A DNA stretch of 64,000 nt from Iris pallida (GCA_029216955.1 JANAVB010044017.1:5912529-5976528), one strand, 5' to 3'; shown: positions 23,779 through 36,451, counted from the stretch's first letter. Program-made: numbers and translations. Notes: generated by a model from the letters alone, not told the origin.

Positions 23779-24268
23779 CAAGGTTCACAATATCAGTATC
23801 GGAATCAGTATCAGACCATTCTTAGGAATGTATCGGTATCGGCGATATCGGCAGTTTCAGATCGGAGCATCGGTTTTTTTGGTATAGGAAAGCAAATAAT
23901 TATTAATAAATTATTAACATTTTAAAAATATATTTTATACATTTAAGCATAATTTTAAGTACTTTCAGACTTCAGTGTTATTTTCTTTGTAGTTTTGAAA
24001 TTAAATGAAATAGTAGTCACCCTTACCGATTGGTTTACATGCAATAGATAAATTTTCTTCTTTTACATGCTTTTACAACCTTATTATGCTTTAAACCCTT
24101 GCTGATTTATCTTTTTCGTTTAATTTTCTTTGCCGAATTGACCGGAAAAGAAATCCCAAATGTCGATATCGGTCAGTATCGGGTATCGGTTGGTATCGTA
24201 TCGGGACATGCCAAACCATATCGGTATCGGCTGTATTGGATCGGTATCGGCTGATACTGTAAACTATG
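23779..24268 (+). mobile_element. hAT-type MITE, TATCGG family copy 2
   Basis: It begins CAAGGTTCACAATATC, ends TACTGTAAACTATG, and has a perfect 8-bp TSD ATAAAAAC (23771-23778 and 24269-24276). The interior is alignable throughout to 19424-19837. Confidence 0.92.
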
Positions 24269-24276
24269 ATAAAAAC

Positions 24277-25932
24277 ATAATGTCCAAACAGAAGATGCAT
24301 GTGCATCGACAGCAAAAATACAGGTATGATACACCATAAAGTAAATGACCTTTAAAGTTTAGATAAAACAATTTAGTTGGCAAAAAAAGGTGGCAGTAAA
24401 TATAACAGTACTTCACATTTGAGTAATAAGAGGTATAATATGTCGCGGACTATTGCGCATTAAACGCACAAACTTCTAGATTACACTGGAAAATACTTAT
24501 GTGAACAACTAATTATTAGTTACATAACCATAGAGCAAATTTATGAGGGATCTTCTTGGGTTCCATGGCGGTGGCACTCAACTAGAATGAACAATATGAA
24601 CATTGCCCATCTCTTCCTGGGATCCCCCTTCCAAACAATTTCATGTGAAAGAATACTGACCATCTAACTTTGGGCCTTTGGACATGGATAAGAGAAGAAA
24701 GAAGACTCTGTTGTTGATAAAGGAAAACTTTCAGAATAACTAATTAAACAAGATATGAATTTTCTTAGAGGAAACAAAAAATAAGAAACAACTCTGGCCT
24801 TCGGTTTCGGCGAGATAGAATTGTATGCACTTAAGCGTAGACAGCCGCCTCTCGTAGTGGTAGTTACGGGTTGCCTATCCCCAAGCGGTACAAACTCCTA
24901 CCACAATACCCATCGGAGCACGATCCCTAGGGTGATGGACCTCGAAACTTGAACCCACGAAAAGTGAGAACACAACAAAATAAAGAAACTATTAGAGAGG
25001 AAGAGAGGATATTGTTCCTCTCTTTTCTTTTCTAGACATGAATTATTATGAGACGGGAAGTATAAAAGAGTTGAGACTTTAAAGTTGCATGGTATAGTAT
25101 AGCCGTTTGGATTACAAAAAAGAAAGAAAGAGAAGAAAAGATATATTGCACATATAGAATATATCATTGTTTACTTGATAGAATACATTTTTGATAGGTA
25201 GCATAATCATGCACTAGTCATAGAGAACCTATGCACAAGGTAAGTTCACCGGGCGTATCATCCTAGGAGGAACAATTAGTTTCATGGATCTTCAAAGGAT
25301 GAAGTTGTTGCGGGGTATCGAAAACTCTACAATTGGGTCCACTATCCGGACTAGGAGAGTTTCGTTGGACGCTGCCCTTAACACTTGCATATGTAAGGTT
25401 GTGTCTAATTATGGAAAGTCATACATGGACCATCATATAGCTAGGACACATGCTAATAAGACTAACCAATTATTGCAGGGATGGATCGTGGTACTTATAA
25501 AATATAATATCTAACATTTGCTTTGCAAAGACGGGGATTACGGGATCCTATAATACGAACATTTTGTTATAATCCTTTGTTCTGCAGGGACAACTTCTAG
25601 CACTTGAGAACAATTGTTTTACTTAATTCTATATGTTGCTTTCATGCTTTACTTGGTTCTGAGAAATATGAAATATCCCCAAGTATAAATGTTAAATGAG
25701 AAAGAAAAAGAGTATTGAATGCTATGCTTGAATAAAGAGAAATGAATGGAATATTGTTATAAGACCGTCTCTAATGGTTTTCAAAACGGCATACTAATAC
25801 TTAATTGGTTAAGTATTTGTATGAAATAAAAATAAGGAAAGAATAGAAAGATCACTTAAGTGTAAGATGCTATAGATTCACGTGATTACCTTGTGTTTGC
25901 TTTTAGATAGCAGTTTTGTCACTCACCGGTAC
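24277..25932. other. Non-coding stretch
   Basis: No recognisable gene. An open frame at 25284-25514 (76 codons) has no family resemblance or splice context that I can defend. Confidence 0.45.
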
Positions 25933-25940
25933 ATCTCAAT

Positions 25941-26405
25941 CGTAGTTTGCAGAATCGGCCGATACCGATCAGATACGGTTGATACTGATCTGATATGGCA
26001 TATCCTGATCCGATATCGACCGTGACCGTTACCAACATTGGGGGTCTCTTTTTCGATCAATTTGGCAAAGAAAATTGAACCAAAAAGACCAAATCAACAA
26101 GGGTGTAAAAGAAAATAAGGTTATAAAAGCAGGTAAAAGAATAAAACTTATCTATCGCATGTAAACCAATCGGCAAGGATGACTACTATTTCATTCAATT
26201 TCAAAACTACTAAGAAACAACACTGAAAATACTTAAAATTATGCTTAAATGTATAAAATGTATTTTCTAAAATGTTAATAATTTATTAATAACTTTTCGA
26301 TGCCAAAAAAAACCGATACTCTGATCCGAAACCACCCATACTGTCGACCCCAATACTCATAGGAATGGTCCGATACCGATTCTGATACCGATATTGCGAA
26401 CCTTG
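25941..26405 (-). mobile_element. hAT-type MITE, TATCGG family copy 3 (inverted)
   Basis: The reverse complement runs CAAGGTTCGCAATATCGG to GCAAACTACG. Flanking octamers ATCTCAAT (25933-25940) and ATCCCAAT (26406-26413) agree at 7 of 8. It is the third member of the family within 7 kb. Confidence 0.88.
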
Positions 26406-26413
26406 ATCCCAAT

Positions 26414-26891
26414 GTTCTGACCCTCATATCAGGTATGTAACTGGAAGACAATACAGGAGCTTGAGGTGATAGCATATTTTGGATCGTATTATTCGTTTGA
26501 AGGTTTTATAAATTAATTAATGGAATGTAATGTATGGAACAATGAGTTGATTGTAACCTTTTGAGACCCTTCAGGATTTCATTGTTTCCTTATCTTAATT
26601 TTCCTGCTGCAAAATTTTATTCAGCTCGACTCGATATTAAAGGCTCAAATGTATTGCTTTCTATTGCATCATATCTTTTGAAATATTTCGTTGCGTAGGA
26701 ATTGAGAATTATTTTTCCTATGTCTTGTACAAGTCAACTTAAGCTTGCATACGAGAGTGGGGCTTGACAACGAAGCCGGCGGTCTCTTCTTAAGTGCATA
26801 CGATTCCATCTCGCCAAATCTGAAGGCCAGAGAAGTTTCTTTAATATTTTTTTTTTCTGCAGAGAGAAGTTTCTTTAATCTTTATTTTGTA

Positions 26892-26892
<1 letters not shown>
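26414..26892. other. Non-coding stretch
   Basis: No gene seen. A short direct repeat of AGAGAAGTTTCTTTAAT occurs near 26831 and 26863. Confidence 0.5.
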
Positions 26893-26935
<43 letters not shown>

Positions 26936-27018
26936 CGCGGCCCAAAAGCCCCGCCCCGGGAGCCCCGCCAAAGCCAAAGCCTCCGGGAGCCCCGCCAAAG
27001 CCAAAGCCGGATCCGGAC

Positions 27019-27069
<51 letters not shown>
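26893..27069. repeat. Two (TA)n arrays flanking a GC-rich 90-bp block
   Basis: TA arrays at 26893-26932 and 27022-27069 enclose about 90 bp of GC-rich sequence. That block holds two tandem copies of GGGAGCCCCGCC followed by AAAGCCAAAGCC. The right array directly abuts the 3' end of the minus-strand LINE that follows. Confidence 0.85.
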
Positions 27070-27071
<2 letters not shown>

Positions 27072-28611
27072 AAATTGTAATTTTATTGATAATGAATTGT
27101 TTCACCTACATCACATGCTTTTCTTCATACAATTGACATCCTTTAACTCATACAATTGACATCATATTCTATATTATGCACCATACTAATTGGAACAATA
27201 TTCATCCTTCGAATATACATCTATCCCGTTCTTTCCAGATGTGCCAGACACAAGCTACTTTCCTTAAGCAATCATGAACCATCTTGAACCCCTGGCTCGA
27301 AGATCGGAGATAATCTCAATCTGTGCTTGCAGCTCCCTGGACACTGCTGAATCTAAGTTCAATTTATTGCACTGTGTATTCCATATTTTCCATGCAAACT
27401 CACATTGAAAGACTAGATGAATGAATGTTTCCATTACCTGTATCCTCAACCTGGCTAACCTGTCTTGTGTTAATAGTCTTCCTCGCAGGGCTTTGAGCAT
27501 ATTTAAGTGCATCTTGAATGCAAGCCCCTTTACCCAGATAAATTTCGCTAGAGGGACCTGCAGACCAGCCGTTCTATTCAGCTCATATGCCTTCTTAAAT
27601 TTAAAATTGCCTGTGGCAGTGCTGTTCCAAACCCAGGTGTCCGGCTGCCTCTCTGGAATGATCTGCACGGCCGTGATGTCTGCAGCCAATTGTCGCCCGA
27701 CTACCAGGTGCCATTCCTTATAAGGCAAATGACCGTTTCATTTCTTCCAATCATAGCATACATCTTCCATCCAAGTCTTTCTACTATGCTTTGATGCCCA
27801 GCCATGGATCAAACTAATAATGAGTGTTAATTCATCGGCCAATCTCTCTAGAGTCTTGATTCCTCGGCCAATCTCTCTAGATGCAAGTCATTTCATCTTG
27901 CATCTAGATCGCAAAATAGTCTTATATGTTACCAAATAATTATTATTCAGTGTTTGAACCCAGAAATTGGCCTCTTTCAAGTACATGTTTTGCATCCATA
28001 TAGCCCACATCTGACTTCCCTTCGATGAAGTTCCATGTCAGACGCAGACCACAATATCTCTAAATGGATAGAGGTTGTAACCCTACTCCTTCAAGTTTAG
28101 GCCAACACAAGTCTGTCCAAGCAATCGTATGAATTTCCCGTGCCATATCAAGTCGCACACAACTTTTCCACCTTCTGGATTGTTGCCAACGAAAGCATAA
28201 TAGTATGTAGCCAAAACAAAGAGGTAGCTGCTACCACTGATCAGACCAGCTCAATACGTCCACCAAACGATAAAGCTTGTGCTTGTCATCCCTCTATCCG
28301 TCTCTGAACATACTCTACCATATATTGACACTCCTGCGCCCGTGCAATTTGACTGTCAGCGGCAAACCTAGATTTTTACTGGCAGACATCCTCTTTCAAT
28401 TTGAAGAATTTCTTGAAGCTCCTCCTGGTTCGTGCAACGGGATTTGAAGTACACCTTACTTTTATCCCTGTTGAGATGAAGCCCCGACACGTCCAAACTC
28501 GTGCATAATATGCACCATAGCATTTAGTCCCTATTAAACGAGACCAAGAAGACTAGCAAGTTATCCCCATATATAAGGTATGACACGGTTGGCGAGACCT
28601 CCTTATAATTG
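27070..28611 (-). pseudogene. Older L1-type LINE, 3' part (ORF2 C-terminus)
   Basis: Minus-strand L1-like ORF2 remains. From 28610 down to 27264 the translation passes from just after the RT active site (HLNRDK) through the thumb (FGGRIELV) to the zf-RVT-like block (FIWVKGLAFKMHLNMLKALRGRLLTQDR, only partly kept; FQCEFAWKIW). AATAAAATT near 27080-27095 is followed by (AT)n. Many stops and frameshifts. The upstream part of the same element is 33635-36453, beyond an inserted second LINE. Confidence 0.85.
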
Positions 28612-29045
28612 GCCTCTTTCAAGTACATGTTTTGCATCCATATAGCCACACATCTGACTTTCCTTCGATAAATGTCCATGTCAGCCGCAGACCCACAATA
28701 TCTCTAAGGATGGATAAAGGTTGCAACCCTACTCCTCCTTCAAGTTTAGGTCAACACAAGTCTGTCCAAGCAATCGTGTGAATTTTTCGCGCCATATAAA
28801 GTCGCACACAACTTTTCCACCTTCCGGATTGTTGCCAACGAAAGCAAGTATGCAGCCAAAACAAAGAGGTAGCAGCTACCACTGATCGGACCAGCTCGAT
28901 ACGCCCACCAAACGATAAAGCTTGTGTTTGTCATCCCTCTATCCGTCTCAGAACATACTCTACCGTACATTGACACTCCTACGCCCGTGCAATTTGACTG
29001 TTAACGGCAAACCCAGATATTTTACTGGCAGACATACTCTTCCAA
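28612..29045 (-). repeat. Duplicated segment of the older LINE
   Basis: This block repeats 27965-28410 at roughly 90% identity, judged by eye. The neighbouring 28460-28607 is repeated at 33640-33788. Together these describe one tandem duplication of about 640 bp within the older LINE, its second copy later split by the inserted LINE. Confidence 0.8.
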
Positions 29046-31698
29046 TTTGAAGAATATGTGACCCATGGATTCGTCCTCCACTCCACACAATACATACTTC
29101 GGGTCAGGAATCTGTACCTCAAACCTGAGAAGTCTGTCCTTCGTCAGCAACCTGCCTAATAACAGCTTGTAGGAACATAACTGCATTTTGTGAGCAATCT
29201 CCTTTCCCCAGATAAAGTTGTACTCCGCGATCCTATCCTGAGAGGTCCTAACCAGATTGTAACAGCTTTTGAAACGGAATACCCCTGCCCCTCCATCAAC
29301 ATCTGGTGGGTCCCATCTCCAGGAATCAGCAGGTTGGCTAGTATCAATAGTGACATGTCGTATCTCCTCTCCAAAATGTGCCGTGTACTGGTACTCCTCA
29401 TGTCTCCAAGTCCCATCTCTGATGATAAGATTGCATTTCAGCCCTCCGTCCGCCTCTCTGCCCATCTGGTCACCTAAGAACTCCAAAAGGGACCTATTGT
29501 CCATCCACGGATCGAGCCATAGATCAGTGTTCGTCCCGTCCTTCATGATCCGACAGATAACAGACTGAAGTACCGGTCTGCACCGAAGAATAGCCTTAAA
29601 TGGTACCGAAAAATTGTTATCGATCTGACAGGCCCAGAAATTCCTCCGCCTCAAATATCTGTTAGACATCCACTCTGCCCAAAGAGATCCGCCCTTGATG
29701 AACTGTCAAACAATCTTCACCCCAGAGGCCTCCCTAACCGAAAGCAGTGGTCTCAACCCCACCCCCCTCCTCCCGAGGGCGGCAGAGTTGCTCCCGGGAG
29801 ATCGCATGCATTCCCCCTCGCCAGATGAAATTGGCACATAAGCTCTCTACCTTCCGGATGGTGGCCACCGGAATCTTAATCGATTGCAACCAGAACATAG
29901 CAATGCCAGAAATGATAGACCTCATCAGCTCAATACGACCACCAAAAGAGAGCCAAGCTGCCTGCCAACCTTCCACCCTCCTCTGAGCAAATTCCACCAG
30001 GCTGAGACAATCCAAATCCCTAGCATAATTGACCGTCAGCAGTACCCCCAGGTACTTTACCGGTATGTCACATTTCTCCACTCCCAGAGCAAGGGCCCTT
30101 TCCTCCTTGAGGGAGCACCGAGAGCTGAAATAACCATGCTCTTCTCCCTATTCAGCTGAAGTCCAGACAACCGTCCAAACTCTTCCATAATCTCTGACAC
30201 TGCACGCATTCCCCGCATAGATGGATGTAGGAGCACCAAGAGGTCGTCAGCATAAATCAGGTGGGACACCACTGGCTTAACCAGACTGAAAAGAGGGACA
30301 ATATTCCTACTATGCACAGCCAAATCCATCAAGCAAGTGAAATACTCCATCATGAGCGTGAACAGGAACAGGAAGAGAGGATCTCCTTGTCGAAGGCCCC
30401 TGTTGCTCCGGAAGAATTCATATGGAATACCCTGGATGAGGACCGAGAAGATAGGGTAGCAGATGCACTCCCTCACCCTTGCCACCCACACCTCATCAAA
30501 ACCCATGGCTTGCATAAGGTGGCAAAGGAAGTCTCTGTTGACCGTGTCATAAGCTTTCCTCATGTCAAGCTTCACACAGGCCTTCATCCCTCCTGATTTG
30601 TTGAATTCTCTTACCATCTCATGGGCCAGCAAGCTGTGCTCTGCAATCGATCTACCCTTGATGAATGCCGCCTGATTAAGTGAGACCAGTCCCTGCATAA
30701 TCCCCTTCATGCGCCGGCACATAAGGTGTGTAATTATCTTATAAAGATAGTTACAGCACGCAATAGGTCTAAAGTCGGCGAGGGATGTCGCGCCCTCCTT
30801 CTTTGGAATCAAGGTCAGAAAGGTGTGGTTAAGCTCCTTCAGCAACTCTCTCAGTGAAGAACTCATGCACCGCCTTCAGGACTGGGTGCTTAAGCAAGCC
30901 CCAGTGCCGTTTATAGAACCCGCTAGAGAAGCCATCAGGCCCGGGAGCCTTGGTGGGATCCGCCTTCATCACAATAGCCTCCACCTCCTCCGTACACACC
31001 GGAGCCAGCAGCAGGCTGTTCCCATATGGTGTCACCAACCTCTTTGTGACTAGATCTGGGAACGTAGTGGAGTAGTCTGACTGATGATATAGCTCTGAGT
31101 AGTACCTAAGTGCCTCCTCCTGAATCTCCACCGAATTACCAACATGCCTGCCCTCGCCATTAAGGAGCCTGGGGATGCTGTTCCTGTGTTGTCTGGTACA
31201 GATCACATCGTAAAAGAACCCGCTACATCGGTCCCCATCCTTGAGCCAGGAACACTTGGCCCGTTGTGTCGCGCTGATCTCCTGCTGAAGCCTCAGGATG
31301 TTGACCTCCGCAATCAGGTCCTTCTCCCTGGCCGCTAACTCACCGCTCATCATGTCTGCCTGCAAGGCTTCCTGAACCTCCCGAAGAGAAGCCTCCTTAT
31401 CCTCCAGGGAAGACCGTGGCAGTGTCTTTACCCAGTCCCGAATGGCTCTCTTCGACCATTTGAGTTTCTGTACCATGCAAAACTGAGCGGTGCCCTCCTG
31501 AGTATGTTGCAATCCCCCCATAACTACCTCCTTATAACCAGCAGAGAGGTACCAGCTATTGTTGTACCGAAACGGACGAACTTTCCAAGTGGGCCTCTCA
31601 GAGAAGCCTACCCGGATAGGAGAGTGATCACTGGTCCCAACAGCAAGTCCCTCAGCCACGGAGTTCGGGAAGCAGCGAAACCATTCACTATTTTCCAA
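29022..31698 (-). pseudogene. Younger L1 LINE ORF2: RT to zf-RVT
   Basis: This encodes the main part of an L1-like ORF2. A linker with CSWLKDGDRCSGFFYD and KAPGPDGFSSGFYKRHW (near 30900) leads into the RT with PKKEGATSLADFRPIACCN, KLDMRKAYDTVNRDF, RSNRGLRQGDP and the intact catalytic YADDLLV (about 30250). Thumb sequence with FGGRIELM follows, then a zinc-finger-like C-terminus with CVLCGVEDESMGHIFF. The frame shifts near 31790, 30850, 30070 and 29700. It stops abruptly after HIFF at about 29045, where it joins the duplicated older LINE at a short GAAGAA microhomology, so its 3' end and tail are lost. Confidence 0.92.
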
Positions 31699-31781
31699 AG
31701 CCCGGTCAAGCTGACAGGCAATCCTATTGCAAACCGCCTTATTGTGCCAGGTCCAGATGTGTCTTGCCCTCTCCAGGCCCC

Positions 31782-32309
31782 TCAGCCCGGACTGAAGGAG
31801 ACACCTCTAGAAGTCGTACGGGATCTAGTCAGACACCGGGCGCCCTCCCCCCCCCACACCTTCTCTCGCCGATGTAGTATTGGGTTGAAGTCCCCCATAA
31901 GTAGCAGAGGTAGATGCAGATGCTCTGCCATACGTCCTACTCGAGCAATGTCTCCCCACAGGGTCTCACGGAGCCTCCTATCGTTGTGCCCATAGACCGC
32001 ATCAAGTATGAAGTAGAATCCTCCTTTATTCACAAAGGAGATGCCAATAAGCTGCTCTGTCATCAGGACATGTTCTCCCTCCCAACTATCTATGTTCCAT
32101 CTAAACCAGATCCTAGCCATATCGCATAGGTCCAGGTTGTGTATATGCCCCCAATTTGCAGGTGTCCTGCGAGATAGCATCGTCGCCCCCCTAATCTTCG
32201 TCTCTGGCAGGATCGAGATGTCACACTTCTCACGCTTTAAGACTCCACCAATCTCCTTCCATCTTCCAAGGGAGCACCCTCCACGAATATTCCAGGAGAG
32301 GATCGACAT
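31782..32309 (-). pseudogene. Younger L1 LINE ORF2: endonuclease domain
   Basis: The ORF2 start MSILSWNIRGG and later LLMGDFNPILHRREK are hallmarks of the apurinic-type endonuclease (EEP fold) of plant L1 elements, which nicks target DNA to prime reverse transcription. The conserved glutamate of this fold fits ILPETKI. ORF2 starts 3 nt after the ORF1 stop. A frameshift near 31790 separates it from the RT part. Confidence 0.9.
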
Positions 32310-32312
32310 TAA

Positions 32313-33493
32313 TTAATTAATGTGGGAGTCCCCCTGAACTTCATCTGGACTAACACTCGAGGGAAGTGTCTCGTCTATCAAATCTATATCCTCCACCATC
32401 TCGGAAGTCAAGGTAAGGTGTGCATGTATCCTGAATAGCGTTACGGACCAATCTGGGTTGGCCGCGGTCTGATTATCGAGACCCCCCGAAGGGTGCTCAT
32501 CCTTCCGTGGGGACGGGACATGCCTCTTCCTGCTATACACCTTTTTCACCAAAGAGACAACCATCACGTTCTGTCCGCTAACTAGGGTCGTCATACCCCT
32601 GGTCACCATGCTCCTCTGGGACGTGAACTCAACCATCGCGCCCTGCGAACTCTCCTGTCTCAGCAAGGTATCCGACTCCGGCCTGCACGCAGGGAAGCGA
32701 ATCCAGACAGGTATCGCATTCAGAACCTCCTTCTCACATCTTAACTCAGGAGTCCATTCCTTCAGAATGATAAGTCTCCCATCAAAGGACCAGGGCCCTC
32801 CTTGTATAATCCTGGTCACATCCTCCGCCATATCGAACTTCACAAAGTAGAACTCATTCTCTCTGGAGAATATCTCCATGCTCCCCTTGGGGCGCCATAC
32901 ACGCTCTGCATACCCCCGGATCTGTCCATAGAATGGCTTGCTGCCCAGCACATACACCACCAGCGTGTTCTTCCAGAATGTCGTTACCTCAGCAATTTCA
33001 TCTGCAGGGAAGTATGCCCGGAGGCCACCTCCCACCTTCATCGGTGGCACATACTCCATCGACGTCGGGCTCTTGGGCCCCACCGGGATGCAAACGTCCT
33101 TCCAAGATTTGGGTCTTGTGGCATCGGTGAACGTATGAGGTGCGACACAGGAAGGCGTCGGGCTTTGTCTCCCTACCGTCCCAGCAATACCTTTTCCTTT
33201 ATCTGCCACCGTCACCTTGGGCCGCCATCCCGTCTCTGCGCTTCCCATCCACCCCTCGGCCGCCGGAAGCCTCCTTGGCCGTTTGACGGCCTACTAGTGT
33301 TCCGACCAGAGCCCATCCGACCCGTTGTCTGCGTCAGGACCCCTCTTCTCCCTCCCGGGCGGCATCTCGCCACCGTAGTCCAGCCTTCGTCGTCGCCTCG
33401 GCCGTCCCGGGTCCCAGAACCGGACCCGAATTCGAACGTCGGAGCGTTTGACATGTCCGATGTGTTGGTCATCGGCTCCCCCCTCCTCCTCAA
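32313..33493 (-). pseudogene. Younger L1 LINE ORF1 (DUF4283-type)
   Basis: This encodes the RNA-binding-type ORF1 of plant L1 elements: an Arg/Gly-rich N-terminus with DDEGWTTVARCRPGG (33493-33212), then a DUF4283-like domain with FWKNTLVVYVLG, FSRENEFYFVKF, GGPWSFDGRLIILKEWTPE and IPVWIRFP. One frameshift near 33240 separates the two parts. A zinc knuckle is not evident after the domain. The frame ends just before the ORF2 start. Confidence 0.88.
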
Positions 33494-33532
33494 TGCCCCA
33501 CCACCTAGAGAGGGTCCGCCCGACCCCCCCCC

Positions 33533-33534
<2 letters not shown>

Positions 33535-33564
<30 letters not shown>
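33535..33564. repeat. (TA)n at the 5' end of the younger LINE
   Basis: A 30-bp TA array lies about 40 bp upstream of the ORF1 start and marks the 5' boundary of the inserted LINE. Confidence 0.9.
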
Positions 33565-33566
<2 letters not shown>

Positions 33567-33574
33567 AAAAAAAA

Positions 33575-33634
33575 TTAGTTCGGCGTCTAGGCGGGCCCTT
33601 GGCGCACCGTCTCCGCGTAGCGAAATTTATAACA
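33575..33634. mobile_element. End fragment of GCCTAGGCGG hAT family
   Basis: GGCGTCTAGGCGGGCCC and the terminal TATAACACTA resemble the right end of the element at 11693-12423 (TAGAACACTA). Only about 60 bp remain. Confidence 0.5.
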
Positions 33635-35100
33635 CTACCTTTATCCCTATTGAGATGAAGCACCGACACGTCCAACCTCGTACATAATATGCACCATAGC
33701 ATTTAGTCCCCTATTAAACGGGACCAAGAAGACTAGCATGTCATCCCCATATATAAGGTATGACACGATTGGCGAGACCTCCTTATATAGTAGGACAATA
33801 TTCTTCCTATAAGTCTCAAGGACCATCAAACATGAGAACTACATGACAATAGTAAACAGCTACAAGGAGAGAGGGTCTCCCTGACGCAGACCTCGATTGC
33901 TCATGAAATAGCCATAAGGTTGCCCCTTTATAAGAATCGAGAATGTCGGGGTAGTGATGCATTCATGAATCCTATCCATCCATCTAAAATCAAATCCCAT
34001 AGCCAGCATGATATAACAACCGAAATCTTGGTATACCATGGCATATGCTTTTCTGAGGTACAGCTTCATGCATACCTTATTTCCACCTACTTTATTAAAA
34101 TTTCTGATCATCTCATGAGTCATTAAATATTCTTTGCAATTGATATGCCTTTGACAAACACAACTTGGCTGGGTGATATGAGCTCCTGCATAATCTTTTC
34201 CATTCGTCTACACGTAATAGACGTAATAATCTTGTACAGAAAACTGCAACATGAGATAGGCCAGAAGTCCGACATGAATGTCGCTCCTTCCGTCTTTGGA
34301 ACGAGGATAAGGAATGTGTGATTGGGCTCTCGAAACAGTCTAGCAAAGGAGAAGTCATGTACAATAGCCATAATCGAATGTTTTAAATCCTCTCAACCAG
34401 TAGTGTAAAACTAACTGTTAAAACCACTTGGTCATGGGGGCCTTGTTAGGATTTGCTCTGTTTACCATGTCTTCTACTTCTTCCGTCATGACCGGAACCA
34501 ATAGCAAATGGTTCCCTTGTGTTGATACCAGCCTCCTGCAAGTAATATCCGAAAACTAATGTGTAGTCATCTTGATTGTATAATTTTGTATAAAAATCTA
34601 GTCGTCTCATGAATATCTCTAGCTGCAGACACCTCCCTGCCTTTAGCATCTATAATCCTGCTGATTGAGTTCCAGTGTTGGCGAGTTCAGATAATATCGT
34701 AAAAGAATTAGAACATCGATCTCCATCCTTCAGCTAGGAACATTTTGCACGTTGTGTAAGTTGGATCTCCTCCTGCAAAGAGAGTGAACGTACCTCCTCC
34801 AATAGGATTTTCTCCTAGTATGCAAGCTCCGGGTCTTGTGGATCCGCCTGCAAGCAATCTTGGACATCTCGAAGTTCCTGCTCCCGTTGTTCCAACGTTT
34901 TAAGGGACCTTTTATCTTCTTGAGACGTCGAACCATCACAAACTAGAGACTGTCGTGAAGTAGTGCATGCATGCCCTCTTCAATCGCCTCTCTATATCTC
35001 GATAGAGCCGGCCATGAGTTGTATCAAAACGGTCTAGTAATGCACACTGTTATTTTGCCATCACATTATGGTTGGTTGTCTCGTGACATCTACTAATCCC
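33635..35100 (-). pseudogene. Older L1 LINE, 5' part of ORF2 (RT; endonuclease missing)
   Basis: On the minus strand the linker (KLKRWN-like, QRAKCS) and RT blocks are recognisable: NHTFLILVPKTEGATFMSDF, LYLRKAYAMVYQDF, SNRGLRQGDPLSL and YLIYGDDMLVF (about 33770). The catalytic motif reads YGDD where the sister LINEs have YADD. No endonuclease sequence comparable to 31782-32309 lies between this and ORF1, so the domain appears deleted. Frameshifts and stops throughout. Confidence 0.82.
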
Positions 35101-36451
35101 CACTATTGTGCCCGCCTCTGTCCTCACAGATGTGCCCGTCATTGAAACCATCATATCCCCGTCCGTCCGTCTACCCGCTGCCCCACCTCTTGCGGCCACG
35201 TTGTCATCGATGCCAGTACTAATGTAGTGGTCGGCGTCGTTACCACTTAAGCCCCTTCGAATATATAGCGGTTATTCTCTTCTTCTTTCATTTGTGTATC
35301 GCCACCTGTTTGTCTATTCTTTTGTTGTGTTTGTTCTTGCTCATTAGCCACCACCTCTATGTCTTCCTCTTCAACCGTAATCGGGCACAGCCAAGCAACA
35401 TGGCCAAAAGAACCGCACCTGGTACACACTGGAGGAACCCATTCATAATCAACAATCTGTGATTTGATTTCCCCATACGGCAATTGGAACTCGAGAATTC
35501 TTGCGAGGTCAGTTGATGCTTCTATCTCTATGAACACGCAAGCGTATGCCAGTCTCGATTTCATAGTCATCTCCTCGTCTGATTTAATTGGATTGCCAAC
35601 TAAACTGGCCAGTTTCATAATCATCAAGATACTCCAATATTGAATGGGTAGTCCCAGTAAGCGAATCCATATGGGAACTGCATGGAGTAGCTCCCTCTCG
35701 CATTTAGCATTAAGGTGCCATTGGTTGAGTATAATTAGCCGTCCATCAAAAGTCCATGGTCCTCCTTGTATAATACGTTCAGCATCCTCCTACAGCCCGA
35801 TCCGTAAGAAGTAGAATCCGTTATCTCGGGAGAAGATCTCCATGCTACTACTTGGTTTCCATACCCGAGTGGCATAAGCCATAATTTGCCCATAGAACGG
35901 CTTGTCTCCCAATACGTAGAATATCATCGTGTTCTTCCAGTAATCTGACATCTTGTCCAGGTCGTCTTCTGTGAACTCGGGTACCCTCCTTCGCTCATTG
36001 ATGTTTTTTTTTGCTCCACTTATTGCATTGCTACATTTATTTGTTCTCTACTTGGCTTGCATATCTCAGCCCAAGACCTCCTACTTACTCCAGGGTTATT
36101 CAGATTCCCTCCTTAGTAATGATTTCTAGGGGGTGGTTCTCTCCGAGGAGACCTACTGGGTTCTCCCCTCTCCTTTCTTGATCCTGACGACTCCTACATC
36201 ATTGTTAGTACTGGGCCGTTGGTAGCCCCTCCCCTCACCTACCCGAAATCGCTCAACCGACCCTACCCGTTGCCCAACGCACACCTCTCGTCAACCATTG
36301 GGTTTTACACGCCGCCGGCACTCAAATGTAGTCCAGCCGCCTGCGTCGGCCTTCGTCCTCTGGGATTCACGGTCGATCACCCCTCTTTCCCTACCCCTTT
36401 CTTCACCTGGATCCCATGAGTGCTGAAACCCTAGATCGCCTAAGGTCCTCG

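Noticed and set aside
25284..25514. A small host gene
   Set aside because: There is no recognisable domain, promoter or splice context. A shared AGAGTTTCGTTGGAC with 47663 is too short to support homology.
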